From contig CP104975.1 of NCBI GenBank assembly GCA_025452255.1, positions 451,228 to 515,227 on the forward strand: 64,000 nt of DNA. The letters run 5' to 3'. Made by a program: the position numbers and the translations under genes. This document shows, piece by piece, positions 46,009 to 56,744 of this stretch (the first letter of the stretch is position 1; each line of letters begins with the position of its first letter). The notes beneath the pieces are model-generated. The model had not been told where the DNA came from. It saw only the letters and a program-made list of their open reading frames with translations, and did not search any database. This DNA is from Devosia sp. A8/3-2 (GTDB lineage Bacteria; Pseudomonadota; Alphaproteobacteria; Rhizobiales; Devosiaceae).

Positions 46009-46443
46009 TCAATACTCGTAGTCTGCGATTTTTTGTGTCAGCCGGACAAATTCAGCTCGATCCGTTTGGTCGAGCGGATCAAGCATGGCTTGGCAGGCAT
46101 CGTAATAGCCAGCCATATAGCCCTCGACTGCTTTCACTCCCTTGGATGTCAGCGCAAGGGCCACGGATCGACGATTTTCTTCCGGGCGCCGTCGCGTAAT
46201 CATCTCTCTGCGAACGAGCCGATCGGCCGTCGAGGACATCGTGGTGAGCGCAACGTGGAGGTTGCGAGCAACATCGCCTAAACCGCAATCTGGATTGTCG
46301 TTAATGAATAGTAAGGCCTGCACATCGAGGGCGTTGAGCGAATTGGCCGCCGCGGCCGCCGCTTCGGCAACCTTGAAGCGGCGGGTGAACCGCTCAAAAA
46401 CGAGAGTGAGTTGACCAATTTGTTCGGGCGTAGCGTGCGTCAT
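46009..46443 (-). CDS. MarR-family transcriptional regulator
   Basis: 144 residues, intact. Winged helix: DVQALLFINDNPDCGLGDVA, RNLHVALTTMSSTADRLVRR and the wing MITRRRPEENRRSVALALT. Helices at both ends form the dimer. Lies 162 bases upstream of pdhA on the same strand; it may control it or itself (inference). Confidence 0.92.
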   Translation of the reverse strand: MTHATPEQIGQLTLVFERFTRRFKVAEAAAAAANSLNALDVQALLFINDNPDCGLGDVARNLHVALTTMSSTADRLVRREMITRRRPEENRRSVALALTSKGVKAVEGYMAGYYDACQAMLDPLDQTDRAEFVRLTQKIADYEY

Positions 46444-46610
46444 GGCTTTCTAAAGCATTTCTGCGACCCGAGCGTAAGCGGCAATCACCGAACAAATGCT
46501 TGAACGATACGCGATAGAATGACCCGGTGAAGTCAAGCCGGCGAGGTCCTCGACCTTGCCCGACTAGGATAGGAGCGAGTGGATCATAACCAGCGAGGCT
46601 ACCGCTGGCC

Positions 46611-46986
46611 TTACTTCGTCGGCTGCGATCGTGCGGTGAGTTTATGTCCGTCGGGATCGCGAAGGTAGGCAACGAAGGCCCCGTTCGGACGCTCCGCGGG
46701 CGGGCTCTCGATCGCTGTGCCACCATGGGTGGTACCCGCCTCGTGCCACGCCCAAACATGGTCGGGGCTCGCGGCGGCGATACCGATCGTGCCACCGTTG
46801 GCCACTGTTGCCGGCTTACCGTCGATCGGTTTCGTGATCATCAGTCGACTGCCCTCGTGGATATAGATCAGCCTGCCTCTCGCATCCATTTCGCCGGGCT
46901 CGCCGCCCAATGCGGCGAACGTCGCGTCATAAGAGGCCCCTGGCCCGCTCCAAGTCATTGCTGCCAATCATGACGTGGGTGAACAT
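46611..46986 (-). CDS. VOC-family (glyoxalase-fold) protein (one frameshift)
   Basis: About 125 residues. From ATG 46986 (GGAG site) MFTHVMIGSNDLERA, then, after a frame change near 46945, SYDATFAALGGEPGEMDARG, RLMITKPIDGKPATVANGGT and FVAYLRDPDGHKLTA, the final strand with the metal-binding glutamate position replaced in D-P-D-G-H-K. Small dioxygenase or isomerase-like protein; substrate unknown. Confidence 0.8.
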
Positions 46987-47160
46987 TCTCATCTCCAATG
47001 GGGGCCAATAGACTACCATCTTAGTCTATTCTATCCGTTGCCATGCGGGAAAAAGCTCGGACGCAGGACAGATTTCTTGCACCATCCGACTGTTATCCGG
47101 CGCCAACACGAGACCACCTAAGGCTGCCCCTTTGGCCGTGAGACACATCAACGTAGTTCC

Positions 47161-48204
47161 TCAAACCCTTGCATAACATGCGCGCAGAAAACTGAACCGG
47201 GCCGGCACCCCACCAGTCAGGTGCGTTTCCAAGGGGATGATTTCACTGGAAACCCGCAATCCGGGCAAGGGCTGGAGAGAGGTCTGAGCAAGCAACTCGC
47301 CGGTCCCGCGGGCGGTGAGCCACTGATAGACACCGGGGTCCGAAGCTTCGCGCGCACCAAGTGTGACATGGAACTGGCGGTCGGCAAAATCCCGCCCCGA
47401 AGCGACGGCTTCCTCGTACAGCCTAAAAATCTGGCTCTCCTTCCCGACGATCCACGGGCTGCCCGCGCCAATGCGTTTGAACAAGCTCGAACAGCTTGAG
47501 AGCGACATAGGAGGTGAACAGTCCGCCATAGGAAAATCCCCAGAGCCCGACGTCACTTTCATCGATCCGATAGGCTGCGGCCAGAAGTGGATGAAGCTCA
47601 TTTTCGAGAAAGCCGAGGAACTTGTCGCCTGCCGGTTTGGCGAACATCGCACGATATCGATCGGCATCTTCCTTTGGCAGTATGCCGGCTTGGACACTGC
47701 CATACAAGGTTTGGTAAAACAAATCCGGAACCACCTCACCGGGAGGGACTAGATCGCGCACGCGGAGCCAATCCAGGCGTGGCTTTCTTCCCGGGAATAC
47801 CCAACGGATACCAGAATGAATGGACGCAGCGTCGACATAACGTCGCTGTGCGATGCCTGATGAAACGGCGCGGTCGCCGGAAAGTAGAGGTTTCCGTCTA
47901 TTTGGTAGACGACTGGGAAGTGCTGTGTACCTACACCGTCATACCCGGCAGGAAGGGTGACCCGGGCAGAAAAGCGCACTCCCGCAATCACCGAATCTAC
48001 TTCGAAGTAGCGGGTATTGGGAAAAAGCGTTTGGAATGACGGCGCGGACTCCATGAGTCCGGTGGCGCCACCTGCCCCTGAAGTTCGCAGGTTATCCGCT
48101 TCGGTAACAGCAGCATTTGCAGGCAAGACTGTCGCCGCAGCAGCAGCAATGAGGGCGCTTCCGCCCACCGACAGTGCGGCCCTGCGATTGAGGAGCTTAT
48201 CCAT
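47161..48204 (-). CDS. secreted esterase, alpha/beta hydrolase (IroE-like; two frameshifts)
   Basis: About 347 residues. Tat-type signal (LLNRRAALSVGGSALIAAA). RYFEVDSVIAGVRFSARVTL and YPVVYQIDG-type text (here FPVVYQIDGN), then SVGYSREESHAWI, nucleophile WGFSYGGLF and the histidine end. This order is that of enterobactin-esterase-like hydrolases, but ferric-siderophore specificity is not shown. Frames change near 47758 and 47470. Divergent from an AraC regulator, as is usual for siderophore hydrolase genes. Confidence 0.78.
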
Positions 48205-48567
48205 AATGTCCCTTATACATTCAGAATCTGGAGTTATCGGCTGAGTGAGCTGCTCGCTGCGAGCACTGTCCGGGCGGTGGTGCTCGGTATTTCCACCCTG
48301 TAGTTCCCCCTCGTCGGGCGACACGGGGAGCGATGAAGCCAATACTAAGCGATCGTGGAGACCACGGCTTTCTCCCGCGGCCAAGAGGCTTTCGAGAGCC
48401 GCCAAAACCATGATCACCGTTGTCTGTGTCTATGACTGCCCGGCCAGAACGCCCTCGAGTTTCCATTTTTGTGCAAGGAACGACGACAAGGACGATGCGG
48501 TCACGCAACCAGTGCAGGGAGTGACTAAAGGCATTGACGATCGGGGCTGACGTCAGCACAGTTGGGC

Positions 48568-49660
48568 ATGACTGTGCCATCGACTAGTCAGATTGCTACA
48601 CAATCACCTGCAGGGCCAGCACGGCGCTTTCCGCTTGTTGCAAAAGGCACCGCGCATGTGTCCGTCCCCTATGCTGTCGATGGCTCCTTGGCCGACATTG
48701 CCGAATACCGCCAACAGATGGCCGATACCTTCGTATTGGTGAGCGATAGCCACTACCGCGTCCAAGTGAAGGAACCTTTGGGCGCTGGCCGATACGAGTT
48801 TTGCGGTCTCGCCGATGGCCTGTTCGTTCGGTTTGCAGAGACGAATTATCCCGAGCCCCGGTCAGCCTATTTTAGCTCGCCCGACAGTTTGCACATCTAC
48901 CTCGCCAGCAGTGGTGATGGCGAATACACACCTCCCGGCGGCCAACCGTTAAGCTTTGAGGCGCCAAGTGCAGTGCTTATCATCGAACCCGCCAATGAGC
49001 CGCCTGCCGAAGTGACTTTGGCGGGCTTCACCAGATATATCTACATCGTCATGCATCTCGACGTGCTCAGAACGTTATATTCAGGCAACGTCGCTGAACT
49101 GCCTGCCTTACTGCAGGCTTTCCTCGAAGGTGATGTGCAACACACGAACGGTTGGACGTTGCCTCTTAGCGCTGCTCTGTTGCGCTGTTTGGAAGATGCT
49201 CAATCTTGTTCGCTTAGCGGTCATCGGCGCCGTTTGTTCCTCCAATCAAAGACGGTCGAGATCGTCTGCCGTGCACTTGAGGCCTTCGACAACAGCGACT
49301 GCTTGCGCTCTATCCAGCCGACCAAACAAATGGCGAGAGGCGTGCTGAGGGCAAAGCAATTTCTTGCGGATCGTTTCGTATCCCCGCCTTCGCTTGACGA
49401 TCTAGCCACCGAAGTGGGATTGAGTCGTAGCGCTATGCACTGGTTTCCGTCAAATACTTGGCCAGTCCGTCTATGAGCATATTCGCGATCTCCGCATGCA
49501 GAGGGCTCTCGCACTGCTCAACGAAGGTGACGATCCGATCATTCAAATAGCCTACGCTGTCGGGTACGATCGCCCGTCCAGCTTTTCAGCGGCGGTTCAA
49601 CGTCACTTTGGCGCGACACCCAGTGAACTGCGTCGAAAAAGTAGATCTTCATCGATGTAG
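48568..49660 (+). CDS. AraC-family transcriptional regulator (one frameshift)
   Basis: About 363 residues. N-terminal domain of the type found with siderophore- and alkane-related regulators (YFSSPDSLHIYLASSGDGEY, FTRYIYIVMHLDVL); DNA-binding region FLADRFVSPPSLDDLATEV, GLSRSA, then after a frame change near 49440 RMQRALALLNEGDDPIIQIA and GYDRPSSFSAAVQRHFGATP. Divergent from the esterase gene at 48204, likely its regulator. Confidence 0.82.
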
Positions 49661-49684
49661 AACCTACCGCGGTCTGGCATAGTT

Positions 49685-49978
49685 TTACTTGGTCGGTTGA
49701 CTGACGGCGGCGCGGCAGGGCCGTCTAACCGACGTTACAGTCAACGGCTCGCGAGGCGATCCCCGCGAGCACGCTTGAGTTGAGCTATTCGGCTTAGTGA
49801 CCGCGTCGACAAACATGGCGCGGAAGCGGGGGCCATCAAGTTCGAGAGTGATATTAACGGCGCCGGCTCCGAGCCCTAGATCCGCATCCTTCTTGAAGGA
49901 AAGCATCTGGCCGTAGGAACAGCCGAAACTGGCATCTACAGCATCTTTTATGGTCGCTGTGGGCGGATCAATCGCCAC
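49685..49978 (-). CDS. hypothetical protein, doubtful
   Basis: Open frame of 97 residues that begins (GTG 49978) AIDPPTATIKDAVDASFGCS, then DADLGLGAGAVNITLELDG and FRAMFVDAVTK, which reads like protein, but the last third (SPREPLTVTSVRRPCRAAVS) does not. A frame break near 49780 is possible. No family recognised. Inverted repeats (GTTGACTG / CAGTCAAC at 49695-49744; GCTCGCG / CGCGAGC) lie at its 3' end. Confidence 0.3.
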   Translation of the reverse strand: MAIDPPTATIKDAVDASFGCSYGQMLSFKKDADLGLGAGAVNITLELDGPRFRAMFVDAVTKPNSSTQACSRGSPREPLTVTSVRRPCRAAVSQPTK

Positions 49979-50054
49979 GTCCGCAACCGGATCTAATCAC
50001 TGTTAGCGGAAGGGCCGCACCAGAGACGCTGGTTCCTCCCGAAGTCAGTTGCTG

Positions 50055-51276
50055 TCATCCTGACGTTACCGCAGTGACTTTGACACACAACCCTATGAAC
50101 AATGCAGCAAGAAGCATCACGACGCTGCCTGCGATGAACACTCCGACAATGCCGCTCAAGCCGAACATGAGCCCCCGGTTGCTGCTCCCGTGGCGATAGC
50201 TCCCTGCACCGAGGCCACGACCATGCCGCCAGCGCTTTCTGCCTGATCGGGAACGGAACGGGCCACCCGAGTCGACCAAGCGACTGGTATGCCACCGAAT
50301 GTCAATCCCCAGAACGCGACCAGAAGCGCCAGCCCAAGACCCGAGACAGGCAGGAAGACGAGGGTCAGACCGGCTACACCGACCAGTGCCGGCATCAGCA
50401 CTAGGGTTAAATGCAGACTCCGCTCCATCAACCAGCCCCCAAGGAGAGTGCCGGCGAAGTTCGCTACGCCGAAACCAAGCAACATTAGGGCGAGTGAATT
50501 GGGGCCAGCGCCTGCGAAGCTTTCAAGAAATGGCCTTACATAAGTGAACATCGCATAGTGCCCAGTATGAGCCAGTATGCACGCCAGCATTCCAACGGCG
50601 ATGCCCGGACGAAGCAGAACGTCCAGCACCGTCCTTAGTCGGGCCGTCGTTTTGCGAGGCGCAAGCCCGGGCAAGGTGAAAAGCTGAAATACCAGAGTCA
50701 CAAGCCCGATAGCCGCCGCCGCATAAAATGCGCTACGCCAGCCGAACAACTCTCCGAGATAACTGCCCAGCGGGACGGAAACCACGGTCCCTACGGCGAT
50801 GCCGCTGAAGACGATAGAAAGCGCGGAAAGAGCGCAGGGGGCACAAGCCGCATTGTGACCGCCGCCGCCATGGCCCAGAAACCACCAAGGGCGATGCCCA
50901 GAAAGACACGCATCACCAACAGGATCATCATGTTGGAGGAGACGGCCACCAGTAAGTTGGAGGCGATCATCAACGTGGAAAAGGCTAGAAGAACCACACG
51001 CCGGTCGAGCGCTCTTGTCAAAACCGGTACGAATAGACCGGAAAACAGGGCCGCCACCGCGGTTACGGTGACCGCCTGCCCGGCTAAAGCCTCGGACACG
51101 CCAAGCTCAGCGGCCATGGGTGTCAGCAGGCTCGCAGGCAGATACTCCGCCGTCAGCAGACCGAATACACCCATTGTCAGCGAAAACACTGCAAGCCATA
51201 CGGCGGATGCCGCTCCTTCATGCGTTGCGTCATCAGGCTCTGTGCTTAATGCAGAGCAGCAAGCGATATCAGTCAT
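50055..51276 (-). CDS. MFS transporter, drug/sugar efflux type (two frameshifts)
   Basis: About 407 residues, twelve predicted membrane helices. N-half: VFGLLTAEYLPASLLTPMAA and LDRRVVLLAFSTLMIASN (motif A-like), FLGIALGGFWAMAAAVTMRL; C-half: GSYLGELFGWRSAFYAAAA, GFGVANFAGTLLGGWLMERS. Resembles AraJ/CmlA-type exporters. Frames change near 50805 and 50180. Divergent from the AraC regulator at 51383, a common pairing for inducible exporters. Confidence 0.85.
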
Positions 51277-51376
51277 CCGAGTTCTTCCGGTATCAATCAG
51301 TTCGACCCAGACCTAGACCCCAAAGGCAGGACGATCTATGATCTGTAGACCTGAACTATTGACAGAAGCTCCTGAC

Positions 51377-52521
51377 ATGGGCATGCAAGATCCGTTCTGC
51401 GCTATCCTCCGACCTCGTAAGCGAGTTGCTCTCCGGGATGCGCCTGCGCGGCGTGCAATATCGTCGCATCCAGAGCCGGACCGGAGTTCGGTATGAGTTT
51501 TCATGCCAGACCCGGCCATGCCTATTTCCACTACCTCGCCGTGGGGAATGCGCTCTTGCGCAGCGCGGACGGCACGTTGCACAGGCTATCGGCAGGCAGT
51601 GCCGTTCTTGTGCCCCAAGGTGAAGAGCATGCGTTGCTGTCGGACAATAGCGTCTCAGTGCAGCCTATCGACAGCTTTGCTACCGCCGCGCTTGGCGACA
51701 CTGTCAGTGGGGTGGACACCTGCCCCAGCACCAGCATGATACCAAGCGCCATACTGTTTTATGGCTGCATGGAGTTCGATCTTGGCGGAATGCAGGCTCT
51801 TGGTCCGCTGATGCCGCCCTTCATGTTGGCTGATGCCCACAATGGTAGTTATCCGGGGCTGGCCCCCATTTTTACCAGCATGAAGAATGAAATCTGCTCT
51901 GGCCGGATTGGGTTTGCGGGCATACTCGCGCGACTGGCCGAAGTGATGGCCGCGATGATCGTGCGGGGCTGGGTGGAATGCGGCTGCGACGATGCCTCTG
52001 GTCTCGTGGCTGCCTTGCGCGATCCCCGTCTGGCGCGCGCCATTTTGGCGTTGCATCGACAACTCGGCCGTGTCTGGTCGGTGGAAGAACTGGCGGCGGA
52101 ATGCAATATTTCCCGTTCGGTCTTTGCCGGGCGATTTCAATCCACGATCGGCATCCCGCCACTGCGTTACGCCGTGGAACTTCGGATGAGGCTTGCCAGT
52201 CAATGGCTTACTCGCGACAGGACAGCGATTGACGCGGTAGCGCATCGGCTTGGTTATACCTCTCAAGCTTCCTTCAGCCGCGCCTACAAGCGGGTGACTG
52301 GCCATCCCCAGGCGCGAGCTGCAAGATGCCGAGCGTACTGGCATCAAGAAAGGCAGCGGAGCAAAATCAGGTTCAATCCACTCCGGCGACTTAGCACACT
52401 GCGAGAAGCCAATCTGGATTGCCGTATCGGGATGCCATCAGGCCTGAGTGCACGACACGCAGTGGCAAATCTGCCAAATAAGCAGAGGATCAAGTTGCAG
52501 CTTTTAGATGGGGCGATATAG
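51377..52521 (+). CDS. AraC-family regulator with cupin_6-type sensor domain (frameshift)
   Basis: Start near 51377-51383. DLVSELLSGMRLRGVQYRRI is in one frame; after a break near 51485 it continues MSFHARPGHAYFHYLAVGNA, LLRSADGTLHRLSAGSAVLV and PQGEEH, the cupin_6 pattern. Helix-turn-helix pair: WSVEELAAECNISRSVFAGR and AVAHRLGYTSQASFSRAYKR. The open frame past about 52350 is longer than usual and may not be native. Divergent from the MFS gene and probably its regulator. Confidence 0.82.
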
Positions 52522-52997
52522 ACGCTTGGCTGAAACGGGGTTGGTAGCGGCCCGGCGGGTTAGGGGTGGATTGCAGATAGTCTGTTTTGGCGGCGGTAGT
52601 TGCAAAGCAGACCTACGGCCTCGACGAATAACTGGAACGACACGGGGTTTTGCAGGCGTAGAGCGTCTGCCAGTTCGCGCTGAATGACATCGGGATGTCT
52701 GCTGATGAAGATGAACGGCAGACTCGACGGAGCACCTGAGCGACCATGAACTTCAGGCCGCTGGAGCCCGGGTTGAGGTCGAGTATGGCGGGGTCCGTAT
52801 TCAGGGTTCAGGGCCGAATGTCGTTTCCTCGCTTGGGCAAGGTCCAAGCGGCTACGATCAGGCGATGCGCTGGGCGGCAGAACGCGGCCGTGGGCACCTC
52901 CCGCCTCAGACCAAATCCCGTAGCGACATCGGCGCTTCGGGTCAAAAAGCCCAGCAAACGGATATACGAATGTCTCCGTAATCCTCTCCCGGTCAGG
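52522..52997. other. gene-free stretch with repeat copy 3
   Basis: Apart from the repeat at 52562-52620 nothing is supported. The minus-strand frame SRHPDVIQRELADALRLQNP reads like protein but has no recognised family and includes repeat sequence. Confidence 0.4.
52562..52620. repeat. dispersed intergenic repeat, copy 3
   Basis: GGGGTGGATTGCAGATAGTC and GCAAAGCAGACCTACGG align with copy 2 at 40951-41010. Confidence 0.45.
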
Positions 52998-53880
52998 CTA
53001 GCGTTGCAGATCGGCCTTAGGCGAGCTTCCAAACATGCTTTTGTACTCGCGGCTGAATTGCGCGGGACTGAGGTAGCCTACCTCGTAGGCGACCTGAGAT
53101 ACGCTGGCGCTACCGGCGCCAAGGAGCTTTTTCGCTTCCATGAGGCGCACCTTGCGCTGGAACAGCAGAGGGCTGTGGCCAGTCACGGCCTTGAAATGCC
53201 GGTGAAAAGAGGTCGAGCTCATGCCCGCTGCAGCGGCGAGTTCAGGAATGACAACCGGCTTGCTGTAGTTAGCTGCGAGCCAATCGGCCGCTGTCTTGAG
53301 CTGTTGGAACCGCTCGTTGCGCTGGCTGACCTGGCAGAAGCGTATCGCCCATCGGGCTCTGCAAAAGGCGATAGTAGAGTTCGGCTTCGTAGTGCAGCGC
53401 AAGCATGCCGACATCAGCTGGCGTGTTCACCAACCCCACAAGCCGCGCGAATGCCTCCTCGACCGGGCCATTGAGTTCCGCCGCGGCGACGGCGCAGGTC
53501 CAACGATGGTGGGACGTGGGCATATCGAGCATAACGCGCGCCAGCAGGTCGGCGTCCAGATGTAGACTAATCCCCACATAGGGCAAGTCCGGCGACGGCT
53601 TGGTCAATTGGTGTGTATAGGGAAGGCCAAAGGACGAAGTTGCGCAGGCGCCGGCCAGCAAATCGAAGCGATTAGCGCCCATGATCAGTACCTTGGTGCC
53701 GCTCAACACCGCGTAAAACATAGGCTCGAACACCGCAGCAGTCGGCCGGGTGTCACAGGCGCTGGTCCACACGGTCAAGCGCGGCACGGGAGTCGACTGG
53801 CCCATCTTCTTTGGATTTGGGACTAGAAAAGGAGCGATGTCGGCGAGAAGGCGGTCTGTCGGATTAAGCGTGTCAAGCAT
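52998..53880 (-). CDS. AraC-family regulator with AraC_N domain (one frameshift)
   Basis: About 294 residues. N-terminal AraC_N domain: PRLTVWTSACDTRPTAAVFE, VLSGTKVLIMG, YVGISLHLDADLLARVMLDM; frame change near 53340; then the DNA-binding part: AADWLAANYSKPVVIPELAA, AAGMSSTSFHRHFKAVTGHS and GYLSPAQFSREYKSMFGSSP. Divergent from the epoxide-hydrolase-like and SDR genes (54026-55926), which it may regulate. Confidence 0.85.
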
Positions 53881-54025
53881 GGCCCGGAGATAGTCAATTG
53901 GCAGGATTGTGCAAGACTAAGGTCAGATCAGCAATGTCACTTCGCGGGCTCAGGCTTATCTTGGCGCCCACCGAACGACCCTGCCGACGAGTGGCGGGCA
54001 CGCGTTCCTGCTCAGGAGACAACTC

Positions 54026-55132
54026 ATGTCAATTCGTAGTCTTCGCAACGCCGATGCGCTAACGTTCAACCGTGCCGACAGTGTGATCTCTAGGCGGCGC
54101 CTCCTGCAAACATCGTTGGTCTTCGGCATAGCGCTGGCACTGGCGCCTTTTTCTACTTTGGCCAACGAAGTGGATGCACCCCCGCCAGTCCGCGAGCATA
54201 TGGTGGACGCCGGCTACGGCCAGTTCCACGTCATCGAACAGGGCAAAGGTCCTGCGGTCCTCTTCGTGCACGGATTTCCCGACACTGCTGCAACCTGGAG
54301 CAGCCAGATGGAGGCGGTCGCCGAGGCCGGTTATCGCGCAGTGGCGCTGGATATGCGCGGCTACGGCCAGAGCTATGCCCCAGAAGCCGCTAACCAGTAC
54401 ACGGCGCTTCATCTTACAGGTGACCTCGTAAGCGTGCTCGACGCGCTCTCCATCGAAACCGCTGTGATCGTCGGTCACGACTGGGGCGCCTACCAGTCGC
54501 AAATGGCGGCCCTCCTGCGGCCTGACAGGTTTACTGCCCTCGTCAGTCTTGCCATTCCGATCTATCCGCGCGGCGACATCAGTTTTGACGATATCATCCG
54601 CAATCAGGGATTGCAGGATGTCTATTACGGTTTCGCAATGGCCGCGGAGGGAAGTGAAACCAAGTTTGCCGATGCCGGGCAGTCAATTCCGAGCATTCTC
54701 TACTGGCTTTCTGGTAGCCCAGAGGTTTCCGAGGGCTGGGATCCACTCAATCCCGAACTTCACATGCTTCGGCCCTCACCGGTTGAGGTGCCGGAATGGG
54801 CCGATCCCGAATATGTCCGCCACAATATCGAGGCGTTCACCCAGACCGGCTTCCGCGGCGGAATGAACTACTACCGCGCCTTTCCTAAAACCTTCGAACT
54901 GATGGTCGCTTATAAAAACGCCGCCCTCCAGCAGCCATCGCTCTACATCTGGGGTGCAGAGGATGGTTTGAGCCGGATGTATCATCCCGATCCACCCACC
55001 CCGGAAGAGCTGCGCGCATTGCAGCCGAACCTCGTCGATCAAGTCAGGCTCGAAAATGTAGGCCACTGGATCCAGATCGAGGCGCCTGACGAGGTGAATA
55101 AGGCGCTCATCGACTTCCTGGCAGGCCTTTGA
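54026..55132 (+). CDS. secreted epoxide-hydrolase-like alpha/beta hydrolase
   Basis: Intact, 368 residues, with a Tat signal (VISRRRLLQTSLVFGIALAL). Catalytic features: oxyanion HGFPDTAATW, nucleophile aspartate in VGHDWGAYQ, the acid in YIWGAEDGLS, and the histidine in NVGHWIQIEAP. The H-D-W-G motif marks epoxide hydrolases and haloalkane dehalogenases. ATG 54026 has a CAGGAG site. 53 bases separate it from the SDR gene, so they are probably co-transcribed. Confidence 0.92.
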   Translation: MSIRSLRNADALTFNRADSVISRRRLLQTSLVFGIALALAPFSTLANEVDAPPPVREHMVDAGYGQFHVIEQGKGPAVLFVHGFPDTAATWSSQMEAVAEAGYRAVALDMRGYGQSYAPEAANQYTALHLTGDLVSVLDALSIETAVIVGHDWGAYQSQMAALLRPDRFTALVSLAIPIYPRGDISFDDIIRNQGLQDVYYGFAMAAEGSETKFADAGQSIPSILYWLSGSPEVSEGWDPLNPELHMLRPSPVEVPEWADPEYVRHNIEAFTQTGFRGGMNYYRAFPKTFELMVAYKNAALQQPSLYIWGAEDGLSRMYHPDPPTPEELRALQPNLVDQVRLENVGHWIQIEAPDEVNKALIDFLAGL

Positions 55133-55185
55133 AAATTCAGGGTGGCACTCGATCTAGAGCCACTCCCAAAATGGAAGAAGATGAC

Positions 55186-55926
55186 ATGATTGAACTCAGG
55201 GGCAAGCGAGCTCTCGTTACCGGTGGCTCCCGCGGCATTGGCGCTGCGATCGCGCTGGTGCTGGCCGAGCATGGAGCCGATGTCGCCATCACCTATCTCA
55301 ATTCGGCCGAACGAGCGAGCGCGGTTGTTTCGTCTATCGAGGCCCCGGGGCGCCGCGGCTCGGCCGTGCAAGCCGACAGCGCTGACACGGTTGCGATCAA
55401 ACGGGCAGTCGAGGCCACGGCTCAGGCGCTCGGTGGGCTTGATATTCTCGTCAACAGTGCAGCCATCGGTCTTTCCGGGCCGATCTCTGACATCGATCTC
55501 ACGCAGTATCAGACATTGATGGACATCAATGTGCGAGCGCCCCTCGCCTTCTCGCAAGCCGCCATTCCTTACCTGCCTGAAGGCGGTCGCATTATCTCGA
55601 TAGGATCAGGTCTAGGAGACCGCGTCCCGTTTCTCGGCGTGACCGCCTATGCCATGTCGAAATCGGCATTGCTTTCGTTCACACGCGGATTGTCCAGGGA
55701 ACTCGGCCCAAAGGGCATAACGGTGAACCTGATCGCCACGGGATCGACTGACACTGAGTCAAATCCCGCAGATGGCGCGGGAGCTGATCTCCAGCGTGGT
55801 TTGACCTCGCTTGGGCGCTTTGCCGATCCACGCGAAATTGCCAATGTCGTGGCGTTTCTTGCCAGCCCTTCGGCGAGCATGATGACAGGGAGCGTTGTGG
55901 CGGTGGATGGGGGCGCGAACGCCTAA
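55186..55926 (+). CDS. short-chain dehydrogenase/reductase
   Basis: Intact, 246 residues. Classical SDR: cofactor motif TGGSRGIG, ILVNSAAIG (NNAG-type), the Ser in ISIGSGLGD, and catalytic Y-x-x-x-K in YAMSKSALLSF; the end SMMTGSVVAVDGG is the usual close. Could also start at ATG 55171. Likely reduces or oxidises a compound processed by the preceding hydrolase (inference). Confidence 0.93.
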   Translation: MIELRGKRALVTGGSRGIGAAIALVLAEHGADVAITYLNSAERASAVVSSIEAPGRRGSAVQADSADTVAIKRAVEATAQALGGLDILVNSAAIGLSGPISDIDLTQYQTLMDINVRAPLAFSQAAIPYLPEGGRIISIGSGLGDRVPFLGVTAYAMSKSALLSFTRGLSRELGPKGITVNLIATGSTDTESNPADGAGADLQRGLTSLGRFADPREIANVVAFLASPSASMMTGSVVAVDGGANA

Positions 55927-56104
55927 GCCAGAGGACACAAGGACGCCTATCAGTCGTCTTGTCAGGCATCGGGATTGCATCAAACGGCTGCATCCCGATG
56001 TCGTCGCATCCGAGAGGGCGCTGACCGGCACGCCGCGCACATCGTGCGCATCGCGTGATCGTGCACAGGGACAGTTCGGTCGCATATCCAGCATGATTTT
56101 ACTT

Positions 56105-56542
56105 TCATACGGTGGGAAGAACTGTGCGGATCGGTTTGCAGCCGGTGCTTGTTGCGGCCGCACTTAAGCTCAACGGTTTGCGGCAGTGCATTGCTCTACC
56201 GGCATCTTTCCAATTGGGATAGGTCACATAGGCCGTTGTGGCGCCATGCTCGTGCGACCGAATCTGAATTCTTTCGCCTTTAGGCATATGGACGACCTCA
56301 CCGGGACCAGCCGTCACGCTTCCATTCGCGCCAGCTACGGTGAGGTGGCCTGCGATCACCATCATGACATCGTCCACCAGCATAATTTCGTTGAGCTCCT
56401 GATGAGGCCCATAGCGTCCGAAACCAATGGTCACGGGCGCACCTTCGTCATGACCGATCATGTCAGCTGTGAAAATATCGGCGTCCTGATCAGGTGAACG
56501 TTCAAAATGCGCTTGCGAAATAGCGATCTTGCGTAGTGGCAT
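56105..56542 (-). CDS. cupin-domain protein, EutQ-like, second copy
   Basis: 145 residues, intact: PVTIGFGRYGPHQELNEIML, VDDVMMVIAGHLTVAGANGS, VTAGPGEVVHMPKGERIQIR, SHEHGATTAYVTYPNW. It shares the PVTIGFGRYGP, VDDVM, VHMPKGE and TAYVTYP-W words with the gene at 41180. The last 30 residues are beyond the cupin fold and poorly supported. Converges with the SDR gene. Confidence 0.78.
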   Translation of the reverse strand: MPLRKIAISQAHFERSPDQDADIFTADMIGHDEGAPVTIGFGRYGPHQELNEIMLVDDVMMVIAGHLTVAGANGSVTAGPGEVVHMPKGERIQIRSHEHGATTAYVTYPNWKDAGRAMHCRKPLSLSAAATSTGCKPIRTVLPTV

Positions 56543-56744
56543 GAAGGCGAGCTCCTGAAGGTTTAAATGAGAAGGTACCTACCCACTCGCGCCTTGAGGG
56601 GAGCCGACGCGGCAGGTGCGTTCGAGGTCAACAAAGCCGAGCAGCAGGGGTTGGCCGATCGGGTCGAAAAAAACGTGAGATCAATCATCGCCGTGGCTTT
56701 CGAGAGTTCCGGGTCTTTTTCTGAGCTTGAAGGGTGCAGACGGT

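Noticed and set aside
52560..52847. 95-residue minus-strand frame that reads partly like protein
   Set aside because: No family recognised, and its C-terminal part is intergenic repeat sequence.
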